47,242 bases of DNA from DATAMF01 sp964472565 (GCA_964472565.1 CAYYNB010000024.1:1-47242); one strand, 5' to 3'; counted from the stretch's first letter, positions 34,011 to 42,453 are shown. The notes: generated by a model from the sequence alone, not told the origin. Made by a program: numbers and translations.

Positions 34011-35703
34011 GCATCGTCTGCATATCCAACAGGTAAATCCCGCGCAGCCCCAGATCGAAACCTGGGAACACGGCGAAATCTGGCGCGGCGTTCAAAGCAT
34101 CGTCATCGATTTAGGTACGGCGCACTGGTACGGGCAGGGCAGTCTGGGCAACCAGCATTGGCCGCTCGAAAAACTGGCCCAATATCCGGCCCCGTTTATC
34201 ACCAGCGACAACGGCACAACGGGTCTGCTCACCATGCTGCATCCATTTTGGATCACATCGGATGGTATCGGAATATTAGTTGAGGGCGATGATCTGACTA
34301 CCAGTTTTAATGCCCCCCTCAGCGGTGAGCCGCCTGCCCACAGTTTTTTCCACCCTTCGCCCCTCAGCGAACGCCCGCGTTTGGCGTCGAGCCTCGAAAC
34401 CGATCATGCCCTGCATATTTCGGGCCGTGATCTGACTCTGCGCTTTTTCCTGTGCGAGGATGCGCGCGAAGTCGTCGAGACATTTTGGTCGATCACGCCG
34501 GTCAGCCCACCGCCGCCCGCCCACCTGACCGAAAACGTGCTGTGGACGAGTTGGGCGCATTTCAAAAACGACATCTCGCACGACAAAATTATCGCCTTTG
34601 CTCAGAAAATCGTGGACTATGACTTCCCCTGTGGTCACTTTGGCATCGACGCCAAGTGGCAGATGCAGTTTGGCGACACCCATTTTGATCCGCAAAAGTT
34701 CCCCAATCCCGCCCAGACGATCCAAACCCTGCACGCGCTGGGCATGCAGGTCACGGTCTGGTGTGTGCCTTTTTACACGCCCCAATCCGAACACTTCCAG
34801 CCCGCTATCGACCAGGGTTATGTCATTCGCCGCGCCGATGGCTCGCCGTATATTGGCCAGTGGTGGGAAGGCACCGCCGTTTTTTTGGATGTCACCAACC
34901 CCGCCGCGATGCAGTGGCATCTGAACAACCTCACCCATCTGCGTGCCAGTGCCGGTCTGGATGGCTTTAAATTTGATGCGGGGGAAGGCATGTTCTATCA
35001 CATGCCCGGCACCACCCGCGACGACAACGGCTCCCCCAACCGCGCCAATCACCAGTATGTTGATCAGATCGCCGCCCGTTACCCCTGGTCCGATACTCGC
35101 TCCGGTTGGTTTAACCAGTCCCAGCCCATGTTATTCCGCCAATGGGATAAAAGCAGTGTGTGGGGCTATGATAACGGTTTAGCGAGTTGTATCACCCAGG
35201 CCATGACCCTTAACCTCCTGGGCTATCCCTACCATTTTCCCGATATGATCGGTGGCAACCAGTACGGTGATCAGGTCGTCACGGCGGAATTGTTGATTCG
35301 CTGGTCCCAGGCGGTGGCTCCCATGCCTATCATCCAGTTCAGCATTGCCCCCTGGGACTACGGCGAGGAATGCGCGCAGGTGTGCGCCCGTTATGCCCGT
35401 TTACACCGCGATCTGGCCCGCCGCCATGCGCATTTAATCGCCGCGCAGGTGCCCATCGTCCGCCCCTTGTGGTGGATTGCGCCCACCGATGAAGATGCGC
35501 TGACCTGCCCGGATGAATACCTCGTTGGGGATGATCTGCTGGTTGCGCCCGTCGTGATGGAAGGGGCGCGCTCCCGCGACATTTATCTTCCCTCCGGCAT
35601 CTGGCAGAGTTACTGGAACGCCCAGGAGATTCACCCCGGTGCGCAGTGGCTCCGTGACTATCCGTCGCCTCTGGATACCCTGCCACTTTTCATCAAACAG
35701 TAA
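34003..35703 (+). CDS. GH31 glycosidase, MYORG-like type, probable alpha-galactosidase
   Basis: The product is 566 aa. The GH31 catalytic barrel has nucleophile D325 in GFKFDAGE and probable acid/base D390 in SVWGYDNG. HFGIDAKWQM and FPDMIGGNQYG are further GH31 blocks. The FKFDAGE form of the nucleophile box is the one I associate with the MYORG branch, whose human member is an alpha-galactosidase; ordinary alpha-glucosidases have a different box. Substrate use is therefore inferred as an alpha-galactoside, in keeping with the GH42 gene it overlaps. The protein is shorter than most GH31 enzymes and has no signal peptide. An intracellular two-step breakdown of imported galactosides is likely. 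Confidence 0.87.
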   Translation: MIKHRLHIQQVNPAQPQIETWEHGEIWRGVQSIVIDLGTAHWYGQGSLGNQHWPLEKLAQYPAPFITSDNGTTGLLTMLHPFWITSDGIGILVEGDDLTTSFNAPLSGEPPAHSFFHPSPLSERPRLASSLETDHALHISGRDLTLRFFLCEDAREVVETFWSITPVSPPPPAHLTENVLWTSWAHFKNDISHDKIIAFAQKIVDYDFPCGHFGIDAKWQMQFGDTHFDPQKFPNPAQTIQTLHALGMQVTVWCVPFYTPQSEHFQPAIDQGYVIRRADGSPYIGQWWEGTAVFLDVTNPAAMQWHLNNLTHLRASAGLDGFKFDAGEGMFYHMPGTTRDDNGSPNRANHQYVDQIAARYPWSDTRSGWFNQSQPMLFRQWDKSSVWGYDNGLASCITQAMTLNLLGYPYHFPDMIGGNQYGDQVVTAELLIRWSQAVAPMPIIQFSIAPWDYGEECAQVCARYARLHRDLARRHAHLIAAQVPIVRPLWWIAPTDEDALTCPDEYLVGDDLLVAPVVMEGARSRDIYLPSGIWQSYWNAQEIHPGAQWLRDYPSPLDTLPLFIKQ

Positions 35704-35707
35704 CGGA

Positions 35708-35741
35708 CTGGAGCCGCAGCGTTTATATCCTGCGGCTCCAG
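35708..35741. terminator. 12-bp perfect hairpin after the glycosidase operon
   Basis: CTGGAGCCGCAG (35708-35719) pairs perfectly with CTGCGGCTCCAG (35730-35741) across a 10-nt loop, 4 nt after the GH31 stop. It lacks a T-tract (ACATAGATTG follows), so it may mark the transcript end or stabilise it rather than be a classical terminator. Confidence 0.5.
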
Positions 35742-35765
35742 ACATAGATTGATTCTCACCCCACT

Positions 35766-35793
35766 TTGCAGTACAGTTGCCCTCAACTATCTT
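35766..35793 (+). promoter_or_regulatory. Possible promoter of hypE
   Basis: TTGCAG (35766-35771), 16 bp and TATCTT (35788-35793) make a weak sigma70-like pair 20 bp before the hypE ATG at 35813. It would give a very short leader. This is a tentative call. Confidence 0.3.
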
Positions 35794-35812
35794 GAGTGAT
35801 TGAGACTCCATT

Positions 35813-36871
35813 ATGACTGATTCATTGAACTTCGAAGGTTTTGTATGTCCCCTGCCGCTGCGCGACTATCCCCAGATTGTGTTAGGACACGGCAGTGGGG
35901 GGCGTTTATCGGCGGAACTCATTCAACATCTTTTTGTCCCGCTGTTCGATAACCCCGCGCTGTCTGGACTGAATGATCAGGCCGTTCTGGACATCAACGG
36001 TATGCGTTTAGCCTTTACCACCGACTCGTTTGTCATCAAACCCTTGTTTTTCCCCGGCGGCAACATTGGCAGTCTGGCTGTTCACGGCACGATCAACGAT
36101 CTCGCCATGAGCGGTGCAGTTCCCCTGTTTCTCTCGGCGGGATATATCCTCGAAGAAGGCTTGTCGATGGATGACTTAGGCCGGATCGCCACATCAATGG
36201 CCCAGGCTTGCCGTGATGTAAATGTGCAGTTGGTCACGGGCGATACGAAGGTGGTCAACAAGGGTAGCGGCGACGGCGTATTTATCAACACATCCGGGAT
36301 CGGCCTTGTTCCACCCGGCGTACACATTGCCGCGGATCAGGCACGCCCTGGTGATGCGATTTTGGTCAGCGGCACAATCGGTGATCACGGCATGGCGATT
36401 ATGTCGGTCCGCGAGGGTCTGACATTTGAAACCGAGATCGTCAGCGACAGCGCCGCCCTTCACACGCTGGTTGCATCCATGTTAAATGTCACGCACAATA
36501 TTCACTGTCTGCGCGATGCGACACGGGGCGGCGTAGCAGCGGTATTGAACGAGTTAGCGGCCAGTTCCAAAGTCGGCTTTGAACTGAACGAAACCGCCAT
36601 TCCGGTTCGCCCGGCAGTCATGGCTGCCTGTGAGATGTTGGGCATGGACCCACTGTATGTCGCCAACGAGGGTAAATTGGTCGCCATCGTTCCGGCTGAC
36701 CATGCCGAAGCCGTTTTGGAAGTCATGCGCCAGCACCCCTTAGGCCATGAGGCGGCGCTGCTCGGTCATGTTGTCGGTCAACACCCTGGTATGGTTGTGG
36801 TGCAGACTGCTATCGGTGGGCGTCGCGTGGTGGATATGCCGTTGGGCGAAATTCTACCGCGCATTTGTTGA
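35813..36871 (+). CDS. hypE: Hydrogenase maturation protein HypE
   Basis: The product is 352 aa, a PurM/AIR-synthase-fold ATPase. HypE dehydrates a carbamoyl group on its C-terminal Cys to a thiocyanate, giving the CN ligand of [NiFe]-hydrogenase. Here the protein ends in LPRIC, the required C-terminal cysteine. Other marks are GHGSGGRLSAELI, FTTDSFVIKPLFFPGGNIG, NDLAMSGA, VTGDTKVVNKGSGDGVFINT and LRDATRGGVAAVLNE. No other hyp or hydrogenase gene is in the window, although hypE normally closes a hyp operon. The following genes (TPR, rhomboid) are close enough for co-transcription. Confidence 0.93.
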   Translation: MTDSLNFEGFVCPLPLRDYPQIVLGHGSGGRLSAELIQHLFVPLFDNPALSGLNDQAVLDINGMRLAFTTDSFVIKPLFFPGGNIGSLAVHGTINDLAMSGAVPLFLSAGYILEEGLSMDDLGRIATSMAQACRDVNVQLVTGDTKVVNKGSGDGVFINTSGIGLVPPGVHIAADQARPGDAILVSGTIGDHGMAIMSVREGLTFETEIVSDSAALHTLVASMLNVTHNIHCLRDATRGGVAAVLNELAASSKVGFELNETAIPVRPAVMAACEMLGMDPLYVANEGKLVAIVPADHAEAVLEVMRQHPLGHEAALLGHVVGQHPGMVVVQTAIGGRRVVDMPLGEILPRIC

Positions 36872-36893
36872 GTAGCGGTTGTCGGGTAGAAAA

Positions 36894-38150
36894 ATGGACG
36901 CGAGGAGCCTTTTTCGTGAGGGTGTGCTGGCGATCCGCGATCAGCATGATCTGGCGCAGGGTCGCCAGTTACTGATGCAGTCGCTCCGCCTCGATCCGCA
37001 AAACGAGGAGGCGTGGCTCTGGCTTACCCGCACCACATCGAATACTCAGGAACAGTGGCGTTACGTCGAGCGCGTCCTCCAGATCAACCCGGAAAATCAA
37101 ACCGCGCGCCGTCTCAAGACAAAGCTGGTCGCGCCGGTGATTGTCCCGCTGGCCGACAAGCTGCTGCAAGACGCTGAAATCAACCTGAACCAGGGCCGTT
37201 TTGAAGAAGCCATTGACCGGTGGCTGGAAGTGCTGCGTTCACAGCCGGATCACCCGGTTGCCATCCAGGGTGCATTTTCCTATCTCTGCCGTCTGGATCG
37301 TTGGGCTGAAGCGAAGGAACTCATAGGCCGCGCCCTCACAAGCGGTTCAAAAGTGCCTGCTGTTTACTTTGCCGCCCTGGAACTGGCCGAACGTGACGCG
37401 AACGAAAACGCCGCCGCTGCTTTGCGCGAGCGAATCGCTCAGCTTTCCAGTGTAGACGAAACCGAATATCTGGGTTTCATCGCCCGCTACGAAGCCGAAG
37501 GCCAAATCGAGTTAGCAGCGGCGCTGGCTTCTCGTATCGCCCATTTCCATCCCGCTCTATCAAAGGTTGCGCTGCGTGCCGCCGGATTACTCGAACAAGC
37601 CGGAAATCTACCTGCCGCCCTATCCCATTACGATCAGGTGATCCGCCTCGGAGCCAATACAAGCGAAGGCAAACGCGCCGATGATCAGCTCCATCGTTTC
37701 GGCCCAGTGCTGATGGACCGCGAACGTGGAAGTGTCTGGTTGGCACTGCGTGAGGTGATCGGGATCAGTGCCGTCTATTTTCTGCTCGCGTGGCAGGATG
37801 CAGGACTGAATATGTTTGCCATGGGACCCGCCCACTGGATCGGCCTGGGAATGAGCATCATCGGTGGTTATCTTCTGGTAACGGCCACGTCTTCGCCCCA
37901 GCAGCAGCCCATCGCGCGCTGGCTGGGGGGCACTATTCAGCATCCCCAACCCGGCCAGAATGCTTCTGGTATCAACCTGTCTCACCGCGCCAGTCAGTTG
38001 CCCATCCTGTCGCCTTCGATGCGCTGGGTCTTGGGCTTTTTCGGCGCGTTGATTTTGCTGATCGGTGCCTGGTTCGCCTTACATCGCTCCATTGATCTCT
38101 TTCGCGAAGACCCGGTGAAACTACCCTGGAACGAAGTCTGGTATGAATAG
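36894..38150 (+). CDS. TPR-repeat protein with C-terminal membrane helices
   Basis: The product is 418 aa of unknown function. Residues ~1-75 hold a tetratricopeptide-like pair (LFREGVLAIRDQHDLAQGRQ, LRLDPQNEEAWLWLTR, INPENQTARR). More TPR-like helices follow (LNQGRFEEAIDRWLEVLRSQ, PVAIQGAFSYLCRLDRWAEA), to about residue 270. The C-terminal third has three membrane helices (VIGISAVYFLLAW, GLGMSIIGGYLLVTA, WVLGFFGALILLIGAWFAL), so it is a membrane-anchored scaffold with the TPR part probably in the cytoplasm. The ATG at 36894 was chosen over a TTG 15 nt earlier. It starts 22 nt after hypE and ends 9 nt before the rhomboid gene. Confidence 0.75.
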   Translation: MDARSLFREGVLAIRDQHDLAQGRQLLMQSLRLDPQNEEAWLWLTRTTSNTQEQWRYVERVLQINPENQTARRLKTKLVAPVIVPLADKLLQDAEINLNQGRFEEAIDRWLEVLRSQPDHPVAIQGAFSYLCRLDRWAEAKELIGRALTSGSKVPAVYFAALELAERDANENAAAALRERIAQLSSVDETEYLGFIARYEAEGQIELAAALASRIAHFHPALSKVALRAAGLLEQAGNLPAALSHYDQVIRLGANTSEGKRADDQLHRFGPVLMDRERGSVWLALREVIGISAVYFLLAWQDAGLNMFAMGPAHWIGLGMSIIGGYLLVTATSSPQQQPIARWLGGTIQHPQPGQNASGINLSHRASQLPILSPSMRWVLGFFGALILLIGAWFALHRSIDLFREDPVKLPWNEVWYE

Positions 38151-38159
38151 GATGAAATA

Positions 38160-39005
38160 ATGTTTTGTCTGCTCCTCACCGAGGCAATCTATGTTTTCCT
38201 CATCCTTTTCCTGACTACACTGGTTTTTCCCCTGCCCGTGAGTGATACCGGAGGGGGTCGTTATCGTTCCATCCCCTGGATGACAATCACCCTCATAGCG
38301 CTCAATGTTCTGATTTTTCTTATCTGGACTGCGCCCGATCTGTATGCCCTCGAATTTCGTGAGCAGCATTTAGGCCGTTACACCACCAAATTGTTTGTAT
38401 TCGGTTATACCGAAACCGCGATTCGCGGCGATTATGGCACCGGGGCCTTTTCCTCGATCTCGGCGCTGTTTTTGCATGCCAGCATCGATCATTTGCTGGG
38501 CAATATGCTATTTTTGTGGACCTTTGGCCGCCGCGTTGAAGACGCTTGCGGGGCCTGGCGTTTCCTCCTGTTTTACCTCTTTGCCGGAATCACATCCCTG
38601 GTCGGTTATGTGATTATGACAACGGGCATCGAAGAAATGCCCGCCATTGGAGCCAGCGGCGCGATCTCCGGTGTAATGGCAGCCTATTTACTGCTTTTCC
38701 CCGGCACACGAGTGTATTGTATTTGGGGCATCGGTAGTTTTGGGCGTCTGTTTTTGCTCCCATTCCGCAGCGCCCAATCGGACCGTAAAATCTGGCGCTG
38801 GTTGGTTCGTCTTCCTGCGTGGCTCCTATTGCTCGGTTATATTGTGCAAAATATCATTCCCTCTTTTGAAGCGATCCGTTTGGGAACCAATCTGACCCAG
38901 GTTGCTTATCTGGCCCACCTCGCCGGGTTTTTAGCGGGCCTCACCATCTTTTTATTTGTGCGTAAAGACGTTTGGGCGCGTTATGTCTCAGGCCGGAACA
39001 TCTGA
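38160..39005 (+). CDS. Rhomboid-family intramembrane serine protease
   Basis: The product is 281 aa. The catalytic Ser is S166 in GASGAISG (164-171) and the catalytic His is H253 in YLAHLAGFLAG. The HASIDHLLGNMLFLWTFG segment (106-123) gives the oxyanion-hole His111 and Asn115. Six or seven membrane helices are predicted, with a long first helix at residues 1-25. The protease cuts transmembrane substrates; which ones cannot be read from context. An AGGATG ribosome site precedes the ATG. The gene converges on rsmI with only 4 nt between the stop codons and no clear terminator. Confidence 0.88.
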   Translation: MFCLLLTEAIYVFLILFLTTLVFPLPVSDTGGGRYRSIPWMTITLIALNVLIFLIWTAPDLYALEFREQHLGRYTTKLFVFGYTETAIRGDYGTGAFSSISALFLHASIDHLLGNMLFLWTFGRRVEDACGAWRFLLFYLFAGITSLVGYVIMTTGIEEMPAIGASGAISGVMAAYLLLFPGTRVYCIWGIGSFGRLFLLPFRSAQSDRKIWRWLVRLPAWLLLLGYIVQNIIPSFEAIRLGTNLTQVAYLAHLAGFLAGLTIFLFVRKDVWARYVSGRNI

Positions 39006-39009
39006 CAGG

Positions 39010-39828
39010 TTAATCCAGATCGTAAATATCCCGGCGCTTCCAGCCTGATTCGTCCGCGATGCTGCGTGCGGCGCTGCTGCGCGTTTCGCCCGCTTCCAGC
39101 CGTTCCCGCAGTGCTTCTCGTACACGTTCCTCATCCCAGGGCTGATCCGCCGCATCAGATTCCACTGCGCCGCCGATCACCAGCGTGATTTCCCCTTTTG
39201 GTTCTGTCGCGCGGAAGTGTTCAATGGCTTTGCTCGCCGGACCGCGCCAGATTTCCTCATACAGCTTGGTGAGTTCCCGTCCCACCGCCACCGGACGATC
39301 CCCCAGTACCGTTTGAATTGCTTCCAACGTTTCTACCAGCCGGTTGGGATTTTCATACGCGATCAATGTCGCCTGCTCGGATGCCAATTCCCCTAAAGCC
39401 TCGCGCAGCGCTTTCTGTTTGCGTGGCAGAAATCCCACAAACATAAATCGATCCGTTGGCAGTCCCGATGCCACCAGCGCCACGATCACCGCTGCGGGTC
39501 CCGGCAGCGGCACGACGGTAATTCCCCTTGCCAGCGCCTCGTGTACCAATTCATAGCCGGGATCAGACACCCCCGGCGTTCCCGCATCCGACACCAGCGC
39601 CACATCCCCGCTCGCCAGCGCTTCAAAAATCGCGTCAAGCTTGGTCAGCTTATTATGCTCATGATAACTGGTCAGCGGCGTGTGAATATCGTAGCGCGTC
39701 AGCAGCTTTCGCGTCGTGCGTGTATCTTCGGCTGCGATCACACTGACCTCGCGCAGAATGCGCAATGCGCGTAACGTGATGTCTTCCAGGTTGCCAATCG
39801 GAGTCGGCACAATATACAACGTGTGCAT
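39010..39828 (-). CDS. rsmI: 16S rRNA (cytidine-1402-2'-O)-methyltransferase RsmI
   Basis: The product is 272 aa, of the tetrapyrrole-methylase superfamily. RsmI methylates the ribose of C1402 in the 16S decoding site, using SAM. YIVPTPIGNLEDITLRALRI, AAEDTRTTRKLLTRY, SDAGTPGVSDPG and PLPGPAAVIVALVASGLPTD cover the family motifs; GRELTKLYEEIWRG and KGEITLVIGG mark the C-terminal half. The last 50 residues are a charged helical domain often present in RsmI. It diverges from the signalling operon at 39927. Confidence 0.95.
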   Translation of the reverse strand: MHTLYIVPTPIGNLEDITLRALRILREVSVIAAEDTRTTRKLLTRYDIHTPLTSYHEHNKLTKLDAIFEALASGDVALVSDAGTPGVSDPGYELVHEALARGITVVPLPGPAAVIVALVASGLPTDRFMFVGFLPRKQKALREALGELASEQATLIAYENPNRLVETLEAIQTVLGDRPVAVGRELTKLYEEIWRGPASKAIEHFRATEPKGEITLVIGGAVESDAADQPWDEERVREALRERLEAGETRSSAARSIADESGWKRRDIYDLD

Positions 39829-39857
39829 GCTGTAGTCCCCAATTTAAGTGAAAAGAT

Positions 39858-39886
39858 TTGGCCTGTAACGTTTCCTACTGTATAGT
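39858..39886 (+). promoter_or_regulatory. Probable promoter of the ATPase/cyclase operon
   Basis: TTGGCC (39858-39863), 17 bp and TATAGT (39881-39886) read toward the ATPase gene. The -10 box matches 5 of 6 consensus bases; the -35 box keeps TTG. The start site would be near 39893, about 34 nt before the ATG at 39927. Confidence 0.5.
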
Positions 39887-39926
39887 AACATGGAGTAACA
39901 CGATCCCTGAAGGTGGGAGGAACTTG

Positions 39927-40709
39927 ATGGGTAAAATTGTTTCGATTCATTCATTTCGCGGCGGCACAGGTAAATCCAATCTGACCGCCAATCTGGCAAC
40001 TCAACTTGCGCTGCGTGGTAAACGTGTCGGTATTGTGGATACCGATATTCAATCACCGGGTATTCATGTGCTCTTTGGCTACGATGAGACTCGCGTCACT
40101 ACAACACTCAACGACTACCTGTGGGGCAAATCGGCCATCGAAGATGCGGCTTATCCGATGCATGAAACGGTAGCCAATGATCCCGGGCGCGCCTATCTGA
40201 AGCAGTGCAAAATCTGGCTGATCCCATCCAGCATCCGCACGGGTGAAATCGCGCGTGTGATGCGCGAAGGATATGATGTGGGGCTGCTGAATGATGGTTT
40301 TCACCGGCTTTTGGAGACGCTGCAACTGGATTATCTGTTCATCGATACCCATCCAGGACTGAACGAAGAAACGCTGTTGTCCATTGCCATTTCGAACGCC
40401 TTGATCATCATTCTGCGTCCTGATCAGCAGGATTTCCAGGGCACGGCTGTAACCGTTGATGTCGCGCGTAAGTTGGAAGTTCCCCAATTGCGCCTGGTGG
40501 TCAACAAAGCGCTCACTCGTTATGACTTTAACGACATCAAAAAAAGTGTCGAAAATACCTATCATGTGCCAGTTGCGGGTGTTTTGCCGCTGTCTGAGGA
40601 CCTGGTATCGAATGCCAGTATCAATATTTTCTCAGCCCTGAATCCTGATCATCCGTGGTCGAAAATCCTTGTTCAAATTGTTGATGATATTGTTCAGGCG
40701 ATAGGCTAA
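39927..40709 (+). CDS. MinD/ParA-like ATPase
   Basis: The product is 260 aa. The deviant Walker A is SFRGGTGKSN (residues 9-18). In MinD/ParA proteins the first position of KGGxGK is a signature Lys that acts across the dimer; here it is Arg11. IVDTDIQSPGIHVLFG (switch I) and YLFIDTHPGLNEETL (Walker B region) are intact, as is LIIILRPDQQDFQGT. No C-terminal amphipathic membrane-targeting helix like that of MinD is obvious. GGGAGG lies 6 nt before the ATG, which fixes the start; an earlier ATG falls in the predicted promoter. First gene of a six-gene operon; it may be a switch that positions or activates the products of the next genes. Confidence 0.88.
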   Translation: MGKIVSIHSFRGGTGKSNLTANLATQLALRGKRVGIVDTDIQSPGIHVLFGYDETRVTTTLNDYLWGKSAIEDAAYPMHETVANDPGRAYLKQCKIWLIPSSIRTGEIARVMREGYDVGLLNDGFHRLLETLQLDYLFIDTHPGLNEETLLSIAISNALIIILRPDQQDFQGTAVTVDVARKLEVPQLRLVVNKALTRYDFNDIKKSVENTYHVPVAGVLPLSEDLVSNASINIFSALNPDHPWSKILVQIVDDIVQAIG

Positions 40710-40722
40710 ATAGCGGCTACCA

Positions 40723-42438
40723 ATGAGCGACAGCGATCATTCTTTGGACCAGTTGTTAGGCCCACTTCGCAAGCCTGCCAGACCTGGCGGCTCGCAGGAA
40801 GAAACCGGCCTCAACCCGTTCGATCTGTTAGCTCTACCCGACGACCAGCGCGATCTGTTAAATTGGCTCTCGCGGCGCAAACAAGCTCGTTTTAATGATA
40901 TTCAAGCGGCACTCAGCCTCGATAATGGACAACTACTTGCACTGCTGTCCGATCTCAAGCAGGCCAACTATGTAAATGAGGCGCTGATTGAAGGCGAGGT
41001 TTATTACCGGGTGGTTTTTAGCGGTAAACCGAGCCGTGCCGCCCGTGCGCTGCCCGATGATATTTGGGCGCGCATTGATCAGGATTACACTTCGTTTCTC
41101 AAGGAAGTGCCGCTGTTTCGCCAGCTTCCCGACGATCTGCTGCGCGATGTTGCCCAAAAGCTGACTTCCCGGCAGTTTGGCCGTAACGAAGTAATTTTGT
41201 GGCAGGGTGGGCTTCCGCCCGGCCTCTATTTTATCAAGAGTGGCATTGTTGGCCTGACGCGCCTCTCGCCCAATACGCGTAGCGCGCAGATATTGACCTA
41301 TTTTAAAGAAGGTGATTTTCTCGGTGAGTATGGGTTGCTGCCCGATCAGAATGTAACGTCAGCCGCAACTGCCACAGCTTTAAGTGAAGTCGAAGTGCTG
41401 GTCATGCAGCGCCGTGATGTGCTTAACCTGTTCCAGTTGCATCCCACTGCCGCCCTGGAAATGATCCAGATGCTCACGCAGCGGTTGGTTGATCAGGATG
41501 CCCGCTTGAGTCGTATGGAACAAAATATGGGTACGCTCTGTCTGGTGATAGGCGCGGTTCCGCACGCCGGAGTGACCATGTTGGGAACGACGTTGGCGCT
41601 TGAACTATCCCAGCAAACCCAGTTGGCGACGGTCTACACCGAGCATCCTCAACCGAATCTTCTGCCAGCCCAATTCGGTTTTTCACCCGATGCAGATGTG
41701 TTTCATCACCCCGGCGGTTACGATGTCTTGGTCCCGCGAGGTGTGGATGGTCTGCCCCCCAGCGTGCGGATTACCCTCGTGCTGGAGCGGTTGGCGGGCC
41801 TCTATTCCAATATTGTGATCGGCGTATCGGGTCGCGTGGATGCATCTGTGATCTATATGTTGGAGCGAGCCGAACAGGTCATACTCATTGCGCCGCCCGA
41901 TCCTCTCGCCTGGGATCAACTGGAAAGCCTGCGCGAGCAGCTTCAGAAAATCATTCGTCCCGAAAAGACCAGTCTGTTTACCATCTGCAACCGGTTAACC
42001 AGCCAGCATCGGCTGATGCCGCTCCCAAGTAAATCTGACTTTGAAATTCCTTGTCTGGATGTATTACCTTCCCTGGCCCAGCGTATTTCCGAAGCGCTTC
42101 CCGCTTCTCTTTCCAGTCTATCATCGGCGCTGATCGAGCAGTTGGGACACGCAAATCTGATCAACATCTATATTCCGGTCAGTGCGGCCCCCAATGATGA
42201 AGTGAAGACGATGGTCGATCAGGTGCTTGATTTTCTGAACCAGCAATTTGGTGGTCCTGCCAGCCGGAGTCATGTGGGTTATATTGGCGAAAGCACCTAC
42301 GTCGTGCGAACTTATGCTGCTAAAGCAGATATAGACCGTAATCTCAACAAGGTGCTGGATTACCTGTCGCGCTTGAAAATGAAGTTCGGTCAGGATGTGA
42401 TGGCAATTGAGGTTAATCAGAAGGCGATGCTTGTCTGA
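40723..42438 (+). CDS. Winged-helix / cNMP-binding / degenerate MinD fusion protein
   Basis: The product is 571 aa. Residues ~29-105 look like a winged helix, similar to the small protein at 43792. Residues ~128-265 are a cyclic-nucleotide-binding domain (VPLFRQLPDDLLRDVAQKL, LPPGLYFIKSGIVGLTRLS, FKEGDFLGEYGLL). The phosphate-binding cassette has Glu202, but the Arg expected for the cyclic phosphate is missing (NVTSAATATAL), so the ligand is uncertain. Residues ~272-480 resemble a MinD-like fold with a ruined P-loop (VIGAVPHAGVTMLGTTLALE), reminiscent of the NTPase-like region in NTE-type proteins but without their patatin part. It starts 13 nt after the ATPase gene. I know of no protein named for this architecture. 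Confidence 0.8.
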   Translation: MSDSDHSLDQLLGPLRKPARPGGSQEETGLNPFDLLALPDDQRDLLNWLSRRKQARFNDIQAALSLDNGQLLALLSDLKQANYVNEALIEGEVYYRVVFSGKPSRAARALPDDIWARIDQDYTSFLKEVPLFRQLPDDLLRDVAQKLTSRQFGRNEVILWQGGLPPGLYFIKSGIVGLTRLSPNTRSAQILTYFKEGDFLGEYGLLPDQNVTSAATATALSEVEVLVMQRRDVLNLFQLHPTAALEMIQMLTQRLVDQDARLSRMEQNMGTLCLVIGAVPHAGVTMLGTTLALELSQQTQLATVYTEHPQPNLLPAQFGFSPDADVFHHPGGYDVLVPRGVDGLPPSVRITLVLERLAGLYSNIVIGVSGRVDASVIYMLERAEQVILIAPPDPLAWDQLESLREQLQKIIRPEKTSLFTICNRLTSQHRLMPLPSKSDFEIPCLDVLPSLAQRISEALPASLSSLSSALIEQLGHANLINIYIPVSAAPNDEVKTMVDQVLDFLNQQFGGPASRSHVGYIGESTYVVRTYAAKADIDRNLNKVLDYLSRLKMKFGQDVMAIEVNQKAMLV

Positions 42439-42453
42439 GTTGGGAGTTTTCCG

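Noticed and set aside
34276..35052. Minus-strand open frame (258 codons) inside the GH31 gene
   Set aside because: The GH31 catalytic motifs lie on the other strand over the same bases; the minus-strand product is not protein-like.
35813..36871. Reading this gene as selD, thiL or purM
   Set aside because: All share the ATPase fold, but the C-terminal PRIC and the RLSAELI start are specific to HypE.
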